Positions 17,956 to 28,406 are shown, counted from the stretch's first letter. The stretch: 64,000 nt of DNA from an uncultured Spirochaetia bacterium (GCA_958296075.1 CATQHW010000002.1:1240001-1304000); one strand, 5' to 3'. Notes: generated by a model from the sequence alone, not told the origin. Made by a program: numbers and translations.

Positions 17956-18197
17956 GCTCTTCATCAGCACAGCCGCGCTGGCGGTGATGGTGGTGCCACC
18001 TGGTTGCACAGAGGTCTCAAGAACCCCGACCCCCATCCCCTTAGCTGGCGCGACCCATATCCGGCTACCTCGAGTTCCATACCCACCGATACGAGGCCCT
18101 GCCGGCCGACGAGTTGACCCGCCGCCGCGCTACCGTCGCCTTCCGGTGGACCCGCCTGATCGGAATGCCTACGCCTGACCCGTTGCCGTGGCCATGA
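17954..18197 (+). pseudogene. Short lipoprotein gene with a frameshift, cut near an insertion element
   Basis: ATG at 17954 starts a lipoprotein signal (MLFISTAALAVMVVPPGC). After THI near 18060 the coding-like sequence continues in another frame as GYLEFHTHRYEALPADEL and AFRWTRLIGMPTPDP, ending at TGA 18195-18197. The gene sits 20 bp before the ISL3 element. Its function is unknown. Confidence 0.45.
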
Positions 18198-18217
18198 GCG
18201 CGGAGGCTCCGAAAATT

Positions 18218-19544
18218 GGGTCTTCCGGGTTTCGTGTGGGTGGGTGACCAAAGAGGGTCGCGGCGCTTGGCCGACACGGCTAAGCTGGCGCCATGAGGGA
18301 CAGGGAACTGTATGCCAGGATTCTGGGCATCGAGGCACCGTGGCGAGTGGTGGACGTCGATCTGAGTCTTCAAACGAGGTGAGGTGGTGGTGCACGTGGA
18401 GCACGCCGGCGGGCCGCTGCGTTGCCCGCAGTGCGGACATCACGCACGCCAATACGACACCCGGCAGCGCCGCTGGCGGCATCTGGACACCTGCCAGTAC
18501 CGCACGTTTCTCGCCGCCAAGGTGCCGCGGGTGCAGTGCCCGCAGCACCGGGTCTTGCAGCTTGCGGTGCCGTGGAGCGAAGGCCGCGCGCGGCTGACTG
18601 CGCTGTGTGAGGCGGTGGTAATCGACTGGCTGCGACATGCCACGATCACGGCAGTGGCGCAGCAGATGCGGCTGAGTTGGGACGAGGTCGACGGCGTGAT
18701 GCAGCGCGCGGTGCAGCGCGGCTTACAGCGACGTGAGGTGCAGCTCCCGCACCGGATCGGTGTGGACGAGACCTCGTTCCAGAAGCGCCATGAGTACGTG
18801 ACGGTGATCAACGATCTGGACGGGCACGTCGTGCACGTGGCCGATGGCCGCAGCAAGGAGGCGTTGGAGCAGTTCTACCAACGATTCGACCGGGAACAGT
18901 TAGCTGCTGTGGAGACGGTCGCCATGGACCTGTGGGAGCCCTACATCCGCGTGACCAGCAAGTATGTGCCGGCGGCGCAGCACAAGATCGCGTTCGACAA
19001 GTTCCACGTCGCCAAGCATCTCGCAGACGCCGTTGACCAAGTGCGGCGCGCCGAGAGCCGCACGTTAGCCGGCACGGGTGATGAGCGGCTGAAGGGCAGC
19101 CGTTATGTGTGGCTGACCAATCCCAAGAACATGGATGCCGAGCGTTGGGAGCGATTCGCGGCGTTGCGAAACAGCGCGCTGCAGACCGCACGCGCCTGGG
19201 GCTACAAGGAACAGGCGATGACGCAGTGGGGGTATCAGACCCGCGAGTGGGCGCGCACGGGGTGGTTGGCGTGGTACCGGTCGGCGATCCACTGTCGGCT
19301 GGAGCCGGTGAAGCGGATGATCAAGGGCCATCTGGAAGGGATCGTGACGGCGGTGGTGCAGCGGGTGAGCAACGCGCGGGCGGAGTCGATCAACGCGGGG
19401 GTGCAGAAGCTGAAGTACGTGGCGCGCGGCTTCCGCAACCGCGAGAGGTTCCGCAACGCCATCTACTTTCACCTCGGCGGCCTTGACCTCTACCCCGCAC
19501 GTGTTGCCCGTGACTACCTCGTCCATACGAATTCCTGAAGCCCC
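18218..19544 (+). mobile_element. ISL3-family insertion sequence, about 1.33 kb
   Basis: Imperfect terminal inverted repeats of 22 bp frame the transposase: the left end begins GGGTCTTCCGGGTTTCGTGT at 18218, and the right end read inward begins GGGGCTTCAGGAATTCGTAT from 19544, matching at 17 of 22 positions. Just outside lie CGAAAATT (18210-18217) and GAAAAATT (19545-19552), a 7/8 match consistent with the 8-bp target duplication of ISL3 elements. The mismatches suggest an old insertion. Confidence 0.75.
18293..19538 (+). pseudogene. ISL3-family transposase, frameshifted near its N-terminus
   Basis: The protein starts MRDRELYARILGIEAPWRVV at 18293 but meets TGA at 18380 after 29 codons. One base less near 18377 would join it to the remaining 384 residues, which begin GEVVVHVEHAGG. 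These carry the zinc-finger pair CPQCGHH and CPQH, then the DDE core with GVDETSFQKRHEY, AMDLWEPY, DKFHVAKHL and the C-terminal NARAESINAGVQKLK. The downstream part (GTG 18384 to 19538) could be made alone but would lack the N-terminus. The element is probably inactive unless the shift is programmed or a sequencing error. Confidence 0.8.
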
Positions 19545-19703
19545 GAAAAATTGGGCCGCATACCGGGGAACGACCTTGAGTGTAGAAGCGACCGGGCCGT
19601 CCCCCCTCCCCCCGGCTTCCCCCTGGCGAGCCACAGGGGAGCGATCACCCCGGCGGCGGCTCGCCGGCGCTGTTGGTGGTTATCGCCGCTGTCACGGCTT
19701 TCG

Positions 19704-19833
19704 ATGCCGCTGGCGGCCGTGGTGCTCCTGGCAGCGCTCGTCGCGCCGGAGGCAGACGCCGCAGGCATCCTTGTAGGCGTTCATCGAGGGAAACGACGTG
19801 TATGTCGGCCGGGCCAGCCGCCCCGGGGGATAA
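19704..19833 (+). pseudogene. Possible remnant of a small secreted protein
   Basis: ATG at 19704 begins a hydrophobic signal (MPLAAVVLLAALVAPEADAA). A coding-like tail AFIEGNDVYVGRASRPGG ends at TAA 19831-19833 in a different frame, so a single-base change near 19770 seems to separate them. The rest of the stretch from the IS end (19545) to here shows nothing recognisable. Confidence 0.3.
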
Positions 19834-19837
19834 CAAC

Positions 19838-20600
19838 ATGGCGAGAAACCAAGACGTAGGCCGGTCCTACGAGATGCTCCTTCTGGAGTTCGGCGGTGCG
19901 CAGACGCGCGTGACCGTCGAAGCGCAGACCCGGCGAGATGCGTTCGCGGCTGCCATCAAGGCAAGCCGTGACGCCAACAACCTGTACGCGGTGGAGCTGC
20001 TGAGCGACAACGGGCTCAGGGTGGAGCCCCGGCAACGCTTCGGTGGCGTGCCGTACGTGAGGCCGGACCAGGAACCGGCACCGCTCTATGATGGCGCCGA
20101 GGACCACGTGCGTCCGTACGAACTCAGCGTCGAGGTCTTCGGCGATACGCAAGGCGCGGAGTACGTGTGGGCGCCGAGCCGAGCGGAGGCGCTACGCGAA
20201 GCGGTGTTCCTGGAAGGAGACTCCGACAACGTGCAGCGCGTGGTGCTGGTGGCGATAGGCAAGACGCGCCTCGACAGCGGCGACTACTGGTTCCTCGACG
20301 AAACGCTTCCCTATGGCGGCGTCACGGGCGATTTGGAAGGCGAGGGCATGGACGCCACGGAGACCGACGTGCCGCAGGAAACTGAGCCTTCGGTACCCAC
20401 GCGGGTGCCTGGGCTGCCGCCTTGGATGGGTGCCACGGAAGACTTGTGCCCGGACGGTGAGCCGCACGAATGGTCTCCGGAGTGGCGGTCGACGCTGCCC
20501 AAACCGAACTTGGACACGATGGCGAGGAGTACCGGTCTGCGTGCCTCAGATGCCGCTACATACTCCGGTCGCGCGTCGAGGGGGCGTCCAATTTCCCACT
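19838..20600 (+). CDS. Hypothetical protein with a duplicated domain; 3' end uncertain
   Basis: ATG at 19838 follows GGGGGA. The product contains two related segments, SYEMLLLEFGGAQTRV with AQTRRDAFAAAIKASRD, and PYELSVEVFGDTQGAEYVWA with SRAEALREAVFLEGD, followed by a Pro/Thr-rich linker and CPDGEPHEW. A second half of a likely zinc-binding end (EEYRSACLRCRYILRSR) lies in another frame after about 20475, pointing to a frameshift. The literal frame has no stop until the end of the oxidoreductase gene at 22261, so the end given here is an estimate. Its tail overlaps a gene on the opposite strand. Confidence 0.5.
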
Positions 20601-20907
20601 GCAAAACGGCAAGGTTCTTCACGTCGTCATGCAGATGCGTCACGTTGCTTGCGATTCCCTCTACGCGCGTTTCAACCGCGTGCACGTCGTCACGCACCTT
20701 CGCTATGCCTTCGCTTACCTGCTTCGCGTCGTCGCGCGCCTCATTGCGCAGCGCCTCTATGCCTTCGTTCGCCTTCGTCGCGCCGTCGCGCGCCTCATTA
20801 CGCACACCTCGCACTGCCACCCATAGCGCTACCCCAACACCCAAGATCGCTACCAACACGGCCACGATCGAGATCACAAGCAGCATGCGCTTACCGTACC
20901 TCACCAT
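20311..20907 (-). CDS. Membrane-anchored coiled-coil protein, C-terminus doubtful
   Basis: Start ATG at 20907 gives MVRYGKRMLLVISIVAVLVA, one transmembrane helix, followed by a heptad-rich coiled coil (VRNEARDGATKANEGIEALR onward) of about 75 residues. Past about residue 105 the sequence (RPLDARPEYVAASE onward) is antisense to the plus-strand gene ending near 20600 and looks non-native, so the true stop may have been lost to a frameshift. No function is assigned; it resembles small phage- or motility-associated coiled-coil anchors only in layout. Confidence 0.5.
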   Translation of the reverse strand: MVRYGKRMLLVISIVAVLVAILGVGVALWVAVRGVRNEARDGATKANEGIEALRNEARDDAKQVSEGIAKVRDDVHAVETRVEGIASNVTHLHDDVKNLAVLQWEIGRPLDARPEYVAASEARRPVLLAIVSKFGLGSVDRHSGDHSCGSPSGHKSSVAPIQGGSPGTRVGTEGSVSCGTSVSVASMPSPSKSPVTPP

Positions 20908-21019
20908 CGGCCGGCCGGTGAGCGGCTCCCCGCCTCCAGCCCGCGTCCTCGTTGCGGTGGTGGAGCGAAGGCCCGCTTGCGGTGCACGCTCGGTATGGCG
21001 CACCGTCGCGCTCGACGCC

Positions 21020-22261
21020 GTGCCGCATCGACTCCTCCGGTTCGCCCTGCAGCGGACCTACCGCGAACCGCGCATGTTCCGCGCGCCGCCGCGCCTCAAG
21101 CGGCGCTACGACGCCGTCGTCATCGGCGGCGGCGGCCACGGCCTCGCCTGCGCCTACTACTTGGCGCGCGATCACGGCCTGCGCGACGTCGTCGTGCTGG
21201 AACGGCGCTACGTCGGCGCGGGCGGCACTGGGCGCAACACCGCGATCGTGCGTTCCAACTACCTCACGCCGGAGGGGGTGAACTTCTACGAGGAGAGCGT
21301 GCAGCTCTTCCGGCGCCTCTCCGCCGACCTCGACTACAACCTGCTCTACAGCGAGCGCGGCCACTTCACGCTGGCCCATACCGACTCGGCGGTCCGCACC
21401 ATGCGCTGGCGGGCGGAGGTCAACAAGCACCTGGGCGTGCGCAGCGAGCTGGTCGGCCGGGACTTCATCGCCCGCACCTGTCCGCTGCTCGACCTCGACT
21501 GCGGCCACGACCTGCCGGTGCTGGGCGCGCTGTGGCATCCGCCGGGGGCGATCGCCCGGCACGACGCGGTCGCCTGGGCCTACGCTCGCGGCGCCGACCG
21601 GCTTGGCGTGGAGATCCACCAGCATACGCCGGTGACCGGGCTGCGGCTGGACGGCGGCCGGATCACCGGCGTGGAGACCGCGCGCGGCGTGATCGAGACC
21701 GACCGGGTGGTGAGCGCCGTTGCCGGTTACACGCCGGCGATCACGGAGATGGCCGGGATACGCACGCCGCTCGTCATCCATCCGCTGCAGGCGTGCGTGA
21801 CCGAGCCGCTGAAGCCGTGGCTGCACGTGATCGTGGTCTCCGGGTCGTTCCACATCTACGTCAGCCAGTCCTCGCGCGGGGAGATGGTGATGGGAGCATC
21901 GCTCGACCCGTACGAGGTCCACTCGACCCGATCGACACTGGAGTTCGCCGAAGGCCTCTGCGCGCACGTGCTGGCGGTCTTCCCGCATCTGGGCGGGGTG
22001 AAGGTGCTGCGCCAGTGGGCGGGGCTGGCCGACATGACGCCGGACTTCTCGCCGATCATGGGGCTGACGCCGGTCGAAGGCTTCTTCCTGGACGCCGGCT
22101 GGGGCACCTGGGGCTTCAAGGCGACGCCGGCCAGCGGCAGCACCATGGCCTGGACGGTGGCGCACGGCCGCCCGCATCCGCTGATCGAGTCGTTCCGGCT
22201 GTCGCGGTTCGCGGAGTACGAGCTGGTGGGCGAGAAGGGGGCGGCCGCGGTCGGCCACTGA
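21020..22261 (+). CDS. mgdA: N-methylglutamate dehydrogenase subunit A (sarcosine oxidase beta-like)
   Basis: An FAD-dependent amine oxidase of 413 residues. It has the dinucleotide motif DAVVIGGGGHGLACAYYLA, the GAGGTGRNTAIVRSNYLTPEG loop and RHDAVAWAYARGAD near the flavin/FMN site of SoxB proteins. GTG at 21020 gives the usual N-terminus RLLRFALQRTYREP; the long frame upstream belongs to other genes. With the next three genes it forms a heterotetramer that oxidises N-methylglutamate (or sarcosine), releasing the methyl carbon to tetrahydrofolate. The adjacent methylamine genes favour N-methylglutamate as substrate. Confidence 0.85.
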   Translation: MPHRLLRFALQRTYREPRMFRAPPRLKRRYDAVVIGGGGHGLACAYYLARDHGLRDVVVLERRYVGAGGTGRNTAIVRSNYLTPEGVNFYEESVQLFRRLSADLDYNLLYSERGHFTLAHTDSAVRTMRWRAEVNKHLGVRSELVGRDFIARTCPLLDLDCGHDLPVLGALWHPPGAIARHDAVAWAYARGADRLGVEIHQHTPVTGLRLDGGRITGVETARGVIETDRVVSAVAGYTPAITEMAGIRTPLVIHPLQACVTEPLKPWLHVIVVSGSFHIYVSQSSRGEMVMGASLDPYEVHSTRSTLEFAEGLCAHVLAVFPHLGGVKVLRQWAGLADMTPDFSPIMGLTPVEGFFLDAGWGTWGFKATPASGSTMAWTVAHGRPHPLIESFRLSRFAEYELVGEKGAAAVGH

Positions 22262-22273
22262 GATGGAACCGAG

Positions 22274-22531
22274 ATGAAGCTGCTGCGCTGCCCGGTGAAC
22301 GGCGAACGCCCGTTGCAGGAGTTCGACTACGGGGGCGAGTACCGGCAGCAGCCCGATCCGGACGCGGTCTCCGACGAGCGCTGGGCGTCCTACGTCTTCG
22401 ATCGGGCCGGCGCCGCCGCCGTGCGGCGCGAGTGGTGGTATCACGTGCCGAGCGGCACCTGGTTCATCGCCGAGCGCGATACCGGCGCCGATCGCGTGGT
22501 GCGCACCTACCTGCCGGACCGCCTGCCGTGA
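22274..22531 (+). CDS. mgdB: N-methylglutamate dehydrogenase subunit B (sarcosine oxidase delta-like)
   Basis: An 85-residue subunit homologous to SoxD. It starts MKLLRCPVNGERPLQEFDYG and contains REWWYHVPSGTWFIAERDTG. In classical SoxD a zinc ion is held by CxxC near the start and further ligands before WF; here the second cysteine is replaced (CPVN) and the later site reads HVPSG, so the zinc site appears lost, as expected for the N-methylglutamate branch. It overlaps the large subunit by GTGA. Confidence 0.85.
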   Translation: MKLLRCPVNGERPLQEFDYGGEYRQQPDPDAVSDERWASYVFDRAGAAAVRREWWYHVPSGTWFIAERDTGADRVVRTYLPDRLP

Positions 22532-25401
22532 ACGCGCCAGCCGGTCGCCGCCTGCCGCCGCAGCCGGGCGAGTGGATCGACCGATCGCGGCCGATCGCCT
22601 TTCGCTTCGAGGGGCGGGACTACCGCGGCCTGCGTGGGGACACGATAAGCTCCGCGCTGCTGGCGGCCGGCGTGCAGGTGCTCGGCCGCAGCTTCAAGTA
22701 CCACCGGCCGCGCGGCGTATACAGCCTGACCGGCGCGGACGCCAACGTGATGCTGGAGGGGTCGGCGGGCACCAATCTGCGCGGCGACGAGTTGCCGCTT
22801 ACCGATGGCCTCGACCTGCGCGCGGTCAACACGCTGGGCGGCGTACGGCGCGACCTGCTGGCGGTGCTCGGCCGCCTGTCCGCCTTCACGCCGGTCGGCT
22901 TCTACTACAAGGCGATGCACACCCCGCGCGCGCTGTTCCCGCTCTACGAGCGGGGGCTGCGCGCGCTGGCTGGCCTGGGCCGGGCGCCCGGCGGCCGGCG
23001 CCGCGGCGGCCGTCGTGAACCGCCGTCGCCCAAGGACTACGCGTTCTGCGACGTGCTGGTGGTCGGCGCCGGGCCGGCGGGGGTAGCGGCCGCCAACGCC
23101 GCCGCCGAACAGGGGGCGGCGGTGCTGCTGGTCGAATCGAGCGAGCGGCTCGACGGCTCGGTGAGGGAGGCGGTCGGCAGCGGCGTCGAGTGCCGCCTTG
23201 GCGCCACCTGCGCGGGCATCTACGCCGACCTGTGGGCGGCGCTGGTCGACGCGCGGCGGCTCACCAAGGTCCGCGCCCGGTCGCTGGTGGTCGCCACCGG
23301 CTGCGAGGACCAGCCGGCGGTGTTCGGCAACAACGACCTGCCGGGCGTCATGCTGGGCGAAGCGGCGCGGCGGCTGATGGAGCGCTACGCGGTCCGCCCG
23401 GCGGACCGGCCGCTGGTGCTGACCGCCGGCAGCGGCGGCTGGGCGCTGGCGGACGCCATGCTGCAGCGCGGCATCGACGTCGCCGCGGTGGTCGATCTGC
23501 GCGAGGGGGCGCCGGCCAGCGGGGCGAGCGACACGGTGGAGGCGGCAGGGGCGCCGGTCTACGGCGGGCACGCGGTGGTGGAGGCGCTGCCGCTACCGGG
23601 GCATGCCGGCGTGCGCGCCGCCCGCATCCGTGCGCTCGACGCGGCCGGCCGACCCGCCGGCGCGGCGCGAACGATCCCCTGCGACGGGATCGTCGTCTGC
23701 GTCGGTTCCGCTCCACGCGACGGACTGTTGCGCCAGGCCGGCGGCGAGGCGGCCTACGACGCAACGCTCCACCGCCACGTGCCGGACGCGCTGCCGGCCG
23801 GCGTGTTCGCGGCCGGCAGCGTGGCCGGCGCCGCCGCCGGCGGCGTGGCGGCGGCCGACGGCCGCCGCGCCGGTCGGGCGGCGGCCGCCTTCCTGGGGCT
23901 GGCGGCGCCCGCGCCACAGCCGGAATCCTCCGTCCGCCGCGCCGGCGAGCCGGGTCATCCGTATCCGATCTTCGCGGAGCCGCACGCCAAGGCGTTCGTC
24001 GACCTGGACGAGGACGTGACGGTCGACGATCTGGCCCACGCGGTGCAGGAAGGCTACGACGACGCAGAGCTGCTCAAGCGATACGCCACGGTGGGGATGG
24101 GGCCGAGCCAGGGGAAGCACTCCAACGTCAACGCGGTGCGCGTGCTGGCCCGCCTGACCGGCCGGCCGCTCGCCGGCGCCCGGCTCACCACCGCCCGGCC
24201 GTTCACTGCGCCGGTGCCGATGGCGCATCTTGCCGGTCGCGGCTTCACGCCGGTGCAGCGCACGCCGGTCCATGACCGGCACGAGCGGTTGGGAGCGCAG
24301 ATGATGCACGCCGGCGCGTGGCTGCGGCCGGCCTGGTATCCCCGGCCCGGTCTGGATCGAGCCGGCTGCATCGACGCGGAGGCCCGCGACGTGCGGTCGC
24401 GCGTCGGGCTGATCGACGTCGGTACGCTCGGCAAGCTGGAGATCAGCGGCGCGGACGCCGTCCGCTTCGTGGAGCGCATCTACACCGGCCGCTTCGCCCG
24501 GCTGCCGGCCGGCATGACCCGCTACGGGGTGATGTGCGACGAGTCCGGCGTGGTGATCGACGACGGCGTCGTCGCCCGCTTCGATGCCGGCCGATTCTAC
24601 GTGTCGACCACCTCGTCGGCGGCCGATCAGGTCTACCGCGAGCTGCAGCGCTGGGCGGCGCTCTGGCGGATCGACGTCACGCTGGTGAACGCGACCGGCA
24701 GCTACGGCGCCTTCAACGTCGCCGGTCCGTATGCGCGGCAGGTGCTCGCCGGGCTCACCGGCGTCGACCTGTCGCCGGAGGCGTTCCCGTACCTGGGCAT
24801 CCGCGAAGGGACGGTGGCCGGCGCGCCGGCGCGCGTGTCGCGGGTCGGGTTCGTGGGGGAGCTCGGCTACGAGGTGCACGTCCCCGCCGGCTACGCCGCC
24901 GGCGTCTGGGACGAGCTGCTGCGCGCCGGCCGGGGGTACGGCATCGTCCCGTTCGGGGTGGAGGCGCAGCGTCTGCTTCGCCTGGAAAAGGGGCATCCGA
25001 TCGTCGGTCATGACACCGACGGTCTCACCGATCCGTTCGAGGCCGGCCTCGGCTGGGCGGTGAAGCTCGACAAACCGTTCTTCGTGGGCAAGCGCAGCCT
25101 GCAGATCATCGGCAGGAAGGAGCCGCACCGCCGGCTGGTCGGGTTCGAGTTGCCCGCCGATGCGCCGGCGCCGCAGGACAACCACCTGATCGTCGATGAC
25201 GGCGGCCGCATCGCCGGCCGCGTCACCAGCGTCGGCCGCAGCGGCGCGGTGGGGCGGACGATCGGCCTGGCCTACGCGCCGCCGTCAGTGGCCGAGCCCG
25301 GCGCGCCGCTCCGCATCAAGGGCGACGGCGGCGCGATCGTCGCGGCGCGGGTTGCCGCGACGCCGTTCTTCGACCCGGACGGGACGAGGCTCCGTTCATG
25401 A
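22528..25401 (+). CDS. mgdC: N-methylglutamate dehydrogenase large subunit C (sarcosine oxidase alpha-like)
   Basis: A 957-residue subunit starting at GTG 22528. In order: a 2Fe-2S-fold-like N-terminal domain ([20 protein letters not shown] to about 110), an NAD/FAD Rossmann domain ([20 protein letters not shown] near 180) with [20 protein letters not shown], a linker domain, and a C-terminal GCV_T/aminomethyltransferase domain from about 590, where tetrahydrofolate accepts the methyl carbon ([38 protein letters not shown]). It is coupled to its neighbours by GTGA and ATGA overlaps. Confidence 0.9.
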   Translation: MNAPAGRRLPPQPGEWIDRSRPIAFRFEGRDYRGLRGDTISSALLAAGVQVLGRSFKYHRPRGVYSLTGADANVMLEGSAGTNLRGDELPLTDGLDLRAVNTLGGVRRDLLAVLGRLSAFTPVGFYYKAMHTPRALFPLYERGLRALAGLGRAPGGRRRGGRREPPSPKDYAFCDVLVVGAGPAGVAAANAAAEQGAAVLLVESSERLDGSVREAVGSGVECRLGATCAGIYADLWAALVDARRLTKVRARSLVVATGCEDQPAVFGNNDLPGVMLGEAARRLMERYAVRPADRPLVLTAGSGGWALADAMLQRGIDVAAVVDLREGAPASGASDTVEAAGAPVYGGHAVVEALPLPGHAGVRAARIRALDAAGRPAGAARTIPCDGIVVCVGSAPRDGLLRQAGGEAAYDATLHRHVPDALPAGVFAAGSVAGAAAGGVAAADGRRAGRAAAAFLGLAAPAPQPESSVRRAGEPGHPYPIFAEPHAKAFVDLDEDVTVDDLAHAVQEGYDDAELLKRYATVGMGPSQGKHSNVNAVRVLARLTGRPLAGARLTTARPFTAPVPMAHLAGRGFTPVQRTPVHDRHERLGAQMMHAGAWLRPAWYPRPGLDRAGCIDAEARDVRSRVGLIDVGTLGKLEISGADAVRFVERIYTGRFARLPAGMTRYGVMCDESGVVIDDGVVARFDAGRFYVSTTSSAADQVYRELQRWAALWRIDVTLVNATGSYGAFNVAGPYARQVLAGLTGVDLSPEAFPYLGIREGTVAGAPARVSRVGFVGELGYEVHVPAGYAAGVWDELLRAGRGYGIVPFGVEAQRLLRLEKGHPIVGHDTDGLTDPFEAGLGWAVKLDKPFFVGKRSLQIIGRKEPHRRLVGFELPADAPAPQDNHLIVDDGGRIAGRVTSVGRSGAVGRTIGLAYAPPSVAEPGAPLRIKGDGGAIVAARVAATPFFDPDGTRLRS

Positions 25402-26135
25402 TCCCGCCAAAGGCCTCGCGCCGGGGCCCACGCTACAGCGCCGTGCACGCCTGTCTGGAGCGACTGGAGCCGGCCTGGGAGCGGCGCGACGGCGCGCTGC
25501 TCCCGCTCCACTTCGGGGACGTGGAGGCGGAGGCGGCGATCGCGCCGGTGCTGGGGTTGGCCGACCGCGGCGCACTGCCGCGCATCGGCCTCAAGGGGCC
25601 GCGCGCGGTCGCGTGGGCGGAGGCGCAGGGGATCGCGGTCCCGGCCGAGGCGCATGGCTGGACGCGCGCGGCGGACGGCACGCTCGCGGTGCGGGTGGGC
25701 AAAGGCGAGCTGTTCCTGGAGGGCGCCGGCGCCGCCGCGCTGGAGGCGGGGATCGACCGCGCGGCGCCACCGGCCGGCTGCTGGCCGGTGCGGCGGGAGG
25801 ACGCGGCGCTGCTGCTCTGCGGCCGGCGCGCGCCGGCGGTTTTGGCGCAGACCTGCTCGTACGACTTCCGCGGCGCCGCCGGCCGCTTCGTCATGACGCG
25901 GGTGGCGCTGGTCTCCTGTTCGGTCCTGGTCGAGGCAGGGGAGGCGATACGGGAGGAAGACGCGCCGCCCGCGCCGGTTTATCATCTGTGGGCCGCACCG
26001 AGCTACGGACCGTATCTGTGGGACGCGCTGCTGGCGATCGCGCGGGAGTGCGGCGGCGGCCCGGTCGGGGAGCTGGCCGCGGCGACGCTGCTGCCGGCGC
26101 GGCGAACGGAACGGAAGGACGCAGGAGAGAGATGA
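25398..26135 (+). CDS. mgdD: N-methylglutamate dehydrogenase subunit D (sarcosine oxidase gamma-like)
   Basis: A 245-residue SoxG-like subunit with a GCV_T-type fold. It is the most variable part of the complex; identification rests on [20 protein letters not shown] and ALVSCSVLV, the layout of SoxG, and on its fixed place after the large subunit. It overlaps mgdC by ATGA and the synthetase gene by ATGA. Confidence 0.8.
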   Translation: MIPPKASRRGPRYSAVHACLERLEPAWERRDGALLPLHFGDVEAEAAIAPVLGLADRGALPRIGLKGPRAVAWAEAQGIAVPAEAHGWTRAADGTLAVRVGKGELFLEGAGAAALEAGIDRAAPPAGCWPVRREDAALLLCGRRAPAVLAQTCSYDFRGAAGRFVMTRVALVSCSVLVEAGEAIREEDAPPAPVYHLWAAPSYGPYLWDALLAIARECGGGPVGELAAATLLPARRTERKDAGER

Positions 26136-27466
26136 CACGCGAAGACGCGCACCGATTGCTCGAAGACCACGGCGTCAAGTTCGTGCTCGCTCAGTTCGTC
26201 GACCTGCACGGCGTCGCCAAGACCAAGGCGGTGCCGGCGGCGCACTTCGACGACGTGCTCGACGCCGGCGCCGGCTTCGCCGGCTTCGCGGTGTGGGGCA
26301 TGGGCCAGCAACCGCACGACCCCGAATTCATGGCGGTGGGCGATCTGGCCACGCTGTCGCCGGTGCCGTGGCAGCCGGGCTACGCCCGCATCGTCTGCGA
26401 CGGGCGGGTCGGCGGTCAGCCGTGGCCGTACGACACCCGCCACGTGCTCAAGGAGCAACTCCGGGCGCTCGGCGACCGCGGCTGGACGCTCAACACGGGA
26501 CTGGAGCCGGAGTTCATGCTGCTGCGCCGCGGCGATGACGGCAGCATCCAGCCCGCCGACCGCACGGACCTGCTCGACAAGCCGTGCTACGACTACAAGG
26601 GCCTGTCGCGCAGCCGGCACTTCATCGAGACGCTGGTCGCGTCGCTGCAGGCGGTCGGCTTCGACGTCTACCAGGTCGATCACGAGGACGCCAACGGCCA
26701 GTTCGAGATCAACTTCACCTACACGGACGCGCTCACCTCGGCCGACCGCTACGTCTTCTTCCGCATGGCCGCCGGGGAGATCGCCCGCGACCTGGGCATG
26801 ATCTGCTCGTTCATGCCCAAGCCGATGTCGTCGCGCACCGGCAGCGGCATGCACATCCACCTGTCGATCGCCGACGAGCAGGGGGCGTCGCTGTTCGAGG
26901 ACGAGTCCGACCGCCGCGGACTGGGATTATCGGAGCTCGCCTACCACTTCCTGGCCGGCCTGCTGCATCACGCGCCGGCGCTGACCGCCCTGGTCGCGCC
27001 GTCGGTCAACTCCTACAAGCGCCTGGTGGTCGGCCGCGCCCTGTCGGGCGCCACCTGGGCGCCCGCGCACGTCGCCTACGGCGACAACAACCGGACCGCC
27101 ATGGTGCGGGTGCCGCACGGGCATCTGGAGCTGCGCCTGAGCGATTCGAGCTGCAATCCCTACCTGGCGACCGCCGCGGTGCTGGCGGCCGGCCTCGACG
27201 GCGTGGACCGCCGGCTCGACCCCGGCGATCCCCACAACCTCAACCTGTACGACCACACGCTGGAGCAGCTCCGGAAGATGGGCATCGGCACGCTGCCGCA
27301 GACGCTGCGCGAGGCGCTCGACGCGCTGGCCGCCGACCCGCTGTTCGGCGACCGGCTCGGCGCCGGCGTGGTGCGGGAGTTCATCGCCGTCAAGGAGATG
27401 GAATGGATCGAGTACCAGCGCCACGTCTCCGACTGGGAGATCGAGCGCTACCTCGAATACTACTGA
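26132..27466 (+). CDS. gmaS: Gamma-glutamylmethylamide synthetase (glutamine-synthetase family)
   Basis: A 444-residue glutamine-synthetase-fold enzyme that would join glutamate and methylamine using ATP, the first step of the N-methylglutamate pathway. Conserved features are [15 protein letters not shown], the metal-ligand strand [34 protein letters not shown], and [15 protein letters not shown]. The family label alone (GlnT/type III) does not separate it from other gamma-glutamyl ligases; its place between mgdD and mgsA decides. The start overlaps the mgdD stop and follows AGGAGAG. Confidence 0.85.
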   Translation: MTREDAHRLLEDHGVKFVLAQFVDLHGVAKTKAVPAAHFDDVLDAGAGFAGFAVWGMGQQPHDPEFMAVGDLATLSPVPWQPGYARIVCDGRVGGQPWPYDTRHVLKEQLRALGDRGWTLNTGLEPEFMLLRRGDDGSIQPADRTDLLDKPCYDYKGLSRSRHFIETLVASLQAVGFDVYQVDHEDANGQFEINFTYTDALTSADRYVFFRMAAGEIARDLGMICSFMPKPMSSRTGSGMHIHLSIADEQGASLFEDESDRRGLGLSELAYHFLAGLLHHAPALTALVAPSVNSYKRLVVGRALSGATWAPAHVAYGDNNRTAMVRVPHGHLELRLSDSSCNPYLATAAVLAAGLDGVDRRLDPGDPHNLNLYDHTLEQLRKMGIGTLPQTLREALDALAADPLFGDRLGAGVVREFIAVKEMEWIEYQRHVSDWEIERYLEYY

Positions 27467-27491
27467 GTCAGCGGACCGGGGTTGCGCGGAA

Positions 27492-28406
27492 GTGTGCGGC
27501 ATCGTCGGCTTCGCGGCGAAACGGGCGGACGGGCGCCGGCAACTCGGCCGGCTGGTCGCCCCCATGCTCGACTGCATGGGGGACCGGGGTCCGGACTCGG
27601 CTGGCTTGGCGGTCTTTGCGGAGGACGGCGACCCGCGGCTCTACCGCTACAGCCTCTTTTCCGAGGGCGGGGCCGACTGGGACGGCTTGGCCGGCCGGTT
27701 CCCGGACGCGCGCGTCGACGCGATCGGGCGCTGCGCGGTCCTGTCGACCGCTGCCGCTCCCGACCAGGTCGGGCGCGCGCTCGCCGCGCAGCCGGAACCG
27801 ATCGATACCTTCGGACACGGGCGCCGCATGCGGGTCTACAAGGACGCCGGCCATCCCCGCGAGCTGATCGCCGCCTACCGCCTCGACCGGGTGCAGGGCT
27901 CCCACTGCGTGGGCCACACCCGCATGGCGACCGAGTCGGCGGTCACGCCCGCGCACTCGCATCCGTTCACCGCCGGCGCCGATTTCTGCCTGGTGCACAA
28001 CGGCTCGATCTCCAACCCGTGGCAGATCCGCCGGCGCCTGCGCCGCTTCGGCATCGACTTCGACACCGACAATGACACGGAGGCGGCGTGCCGCTACCTG
28101 CAGTGGCGCATGAGCGAAGGCGCCACGATCGAAGCGGCGATCGCCGATGCGTTCGGGGACCTCGACGGCTTCTTCACGCTGCTGATCGGCACCGCCGACC
28201 GGCTGGTGCTGGTGCGCGACGCGTTCGCGTGCAAGCCGGCAGTGGCGGCGGAGACCGATGACTATGTCGCCATCGGCTCGGAGTTCCGCACGCTCGCGCA
28301 CCTGCCGGGCATCGAGCACGCCAACCTGTTCGAGCCGGCGCCGGAGGAGATCTATTCGTGGAACGTCCCGGCGTCCGCCGGGCGCGCCGCGGAGGGCGGC
28401 GCGTGA
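27492..28406 (+). CDS. mgsA: N-methylglutamate synthase subunit A (class II amidotransferase)
   Basis: A 304-residue Ntn amidotransferase resembling the glutaminase domain of glutamate synthase. It starts GTG-Cys-Gly-Ile-Val with the catalytic Cys2. GDRGPDSAGLAVF, VGHTRMATESAVTPAHSHPF and LVHNGSISNP form the glutaminase pocket. It should cleave gamma-glutamylmethylamide and pass methylamine to the synthase active site encoded next. It overlaps the following fused gene by GTGA. Confidence 0.87.
   Translation: MCGIVGFAAKRADGRRQLGRLVAPMLDCMGDRGPDSAGLAVFAEDGDPRLYRYSLFSEGGADWDGLAGRFPDARVDAIGRCAVLSTAAAPDQVGRALAAQPEPIDTFGHGRRMRVYKDAGHPRELIAAYRLDRVQGSHCVGHTRMATESAVTPAHSHPFTAGADFCLVHNGSISNPWQIRRRLRRFGIDFDTDNDTEAACRYLQWRMSEGATIEAAIADAFGDLDGFFTLLIGTADRLVLVRDAFACKPAVAAETDDYVAIGSEFRTLAHLPGIEHANLFEPAPEEIYSWNVPASAGRAAEGGA

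Noticed and set aside
19673..22261. A single 862-codon protein joining an unknown domain to the oxidoreductase
   Set aside because: The middle third is antisense to a coiled-coil gene and the oxidoreductase has its own good GTG start with a normal N-terminus at 21020.
21020..26135. Sarcosine oxidase SoxBDAG as the primary call
   Set aside because: Homologous, but the adjacent gmaS and mgs genes and the missing zinc cysteines in the delta subunit favour N-methylglutamate dehydrogenase.
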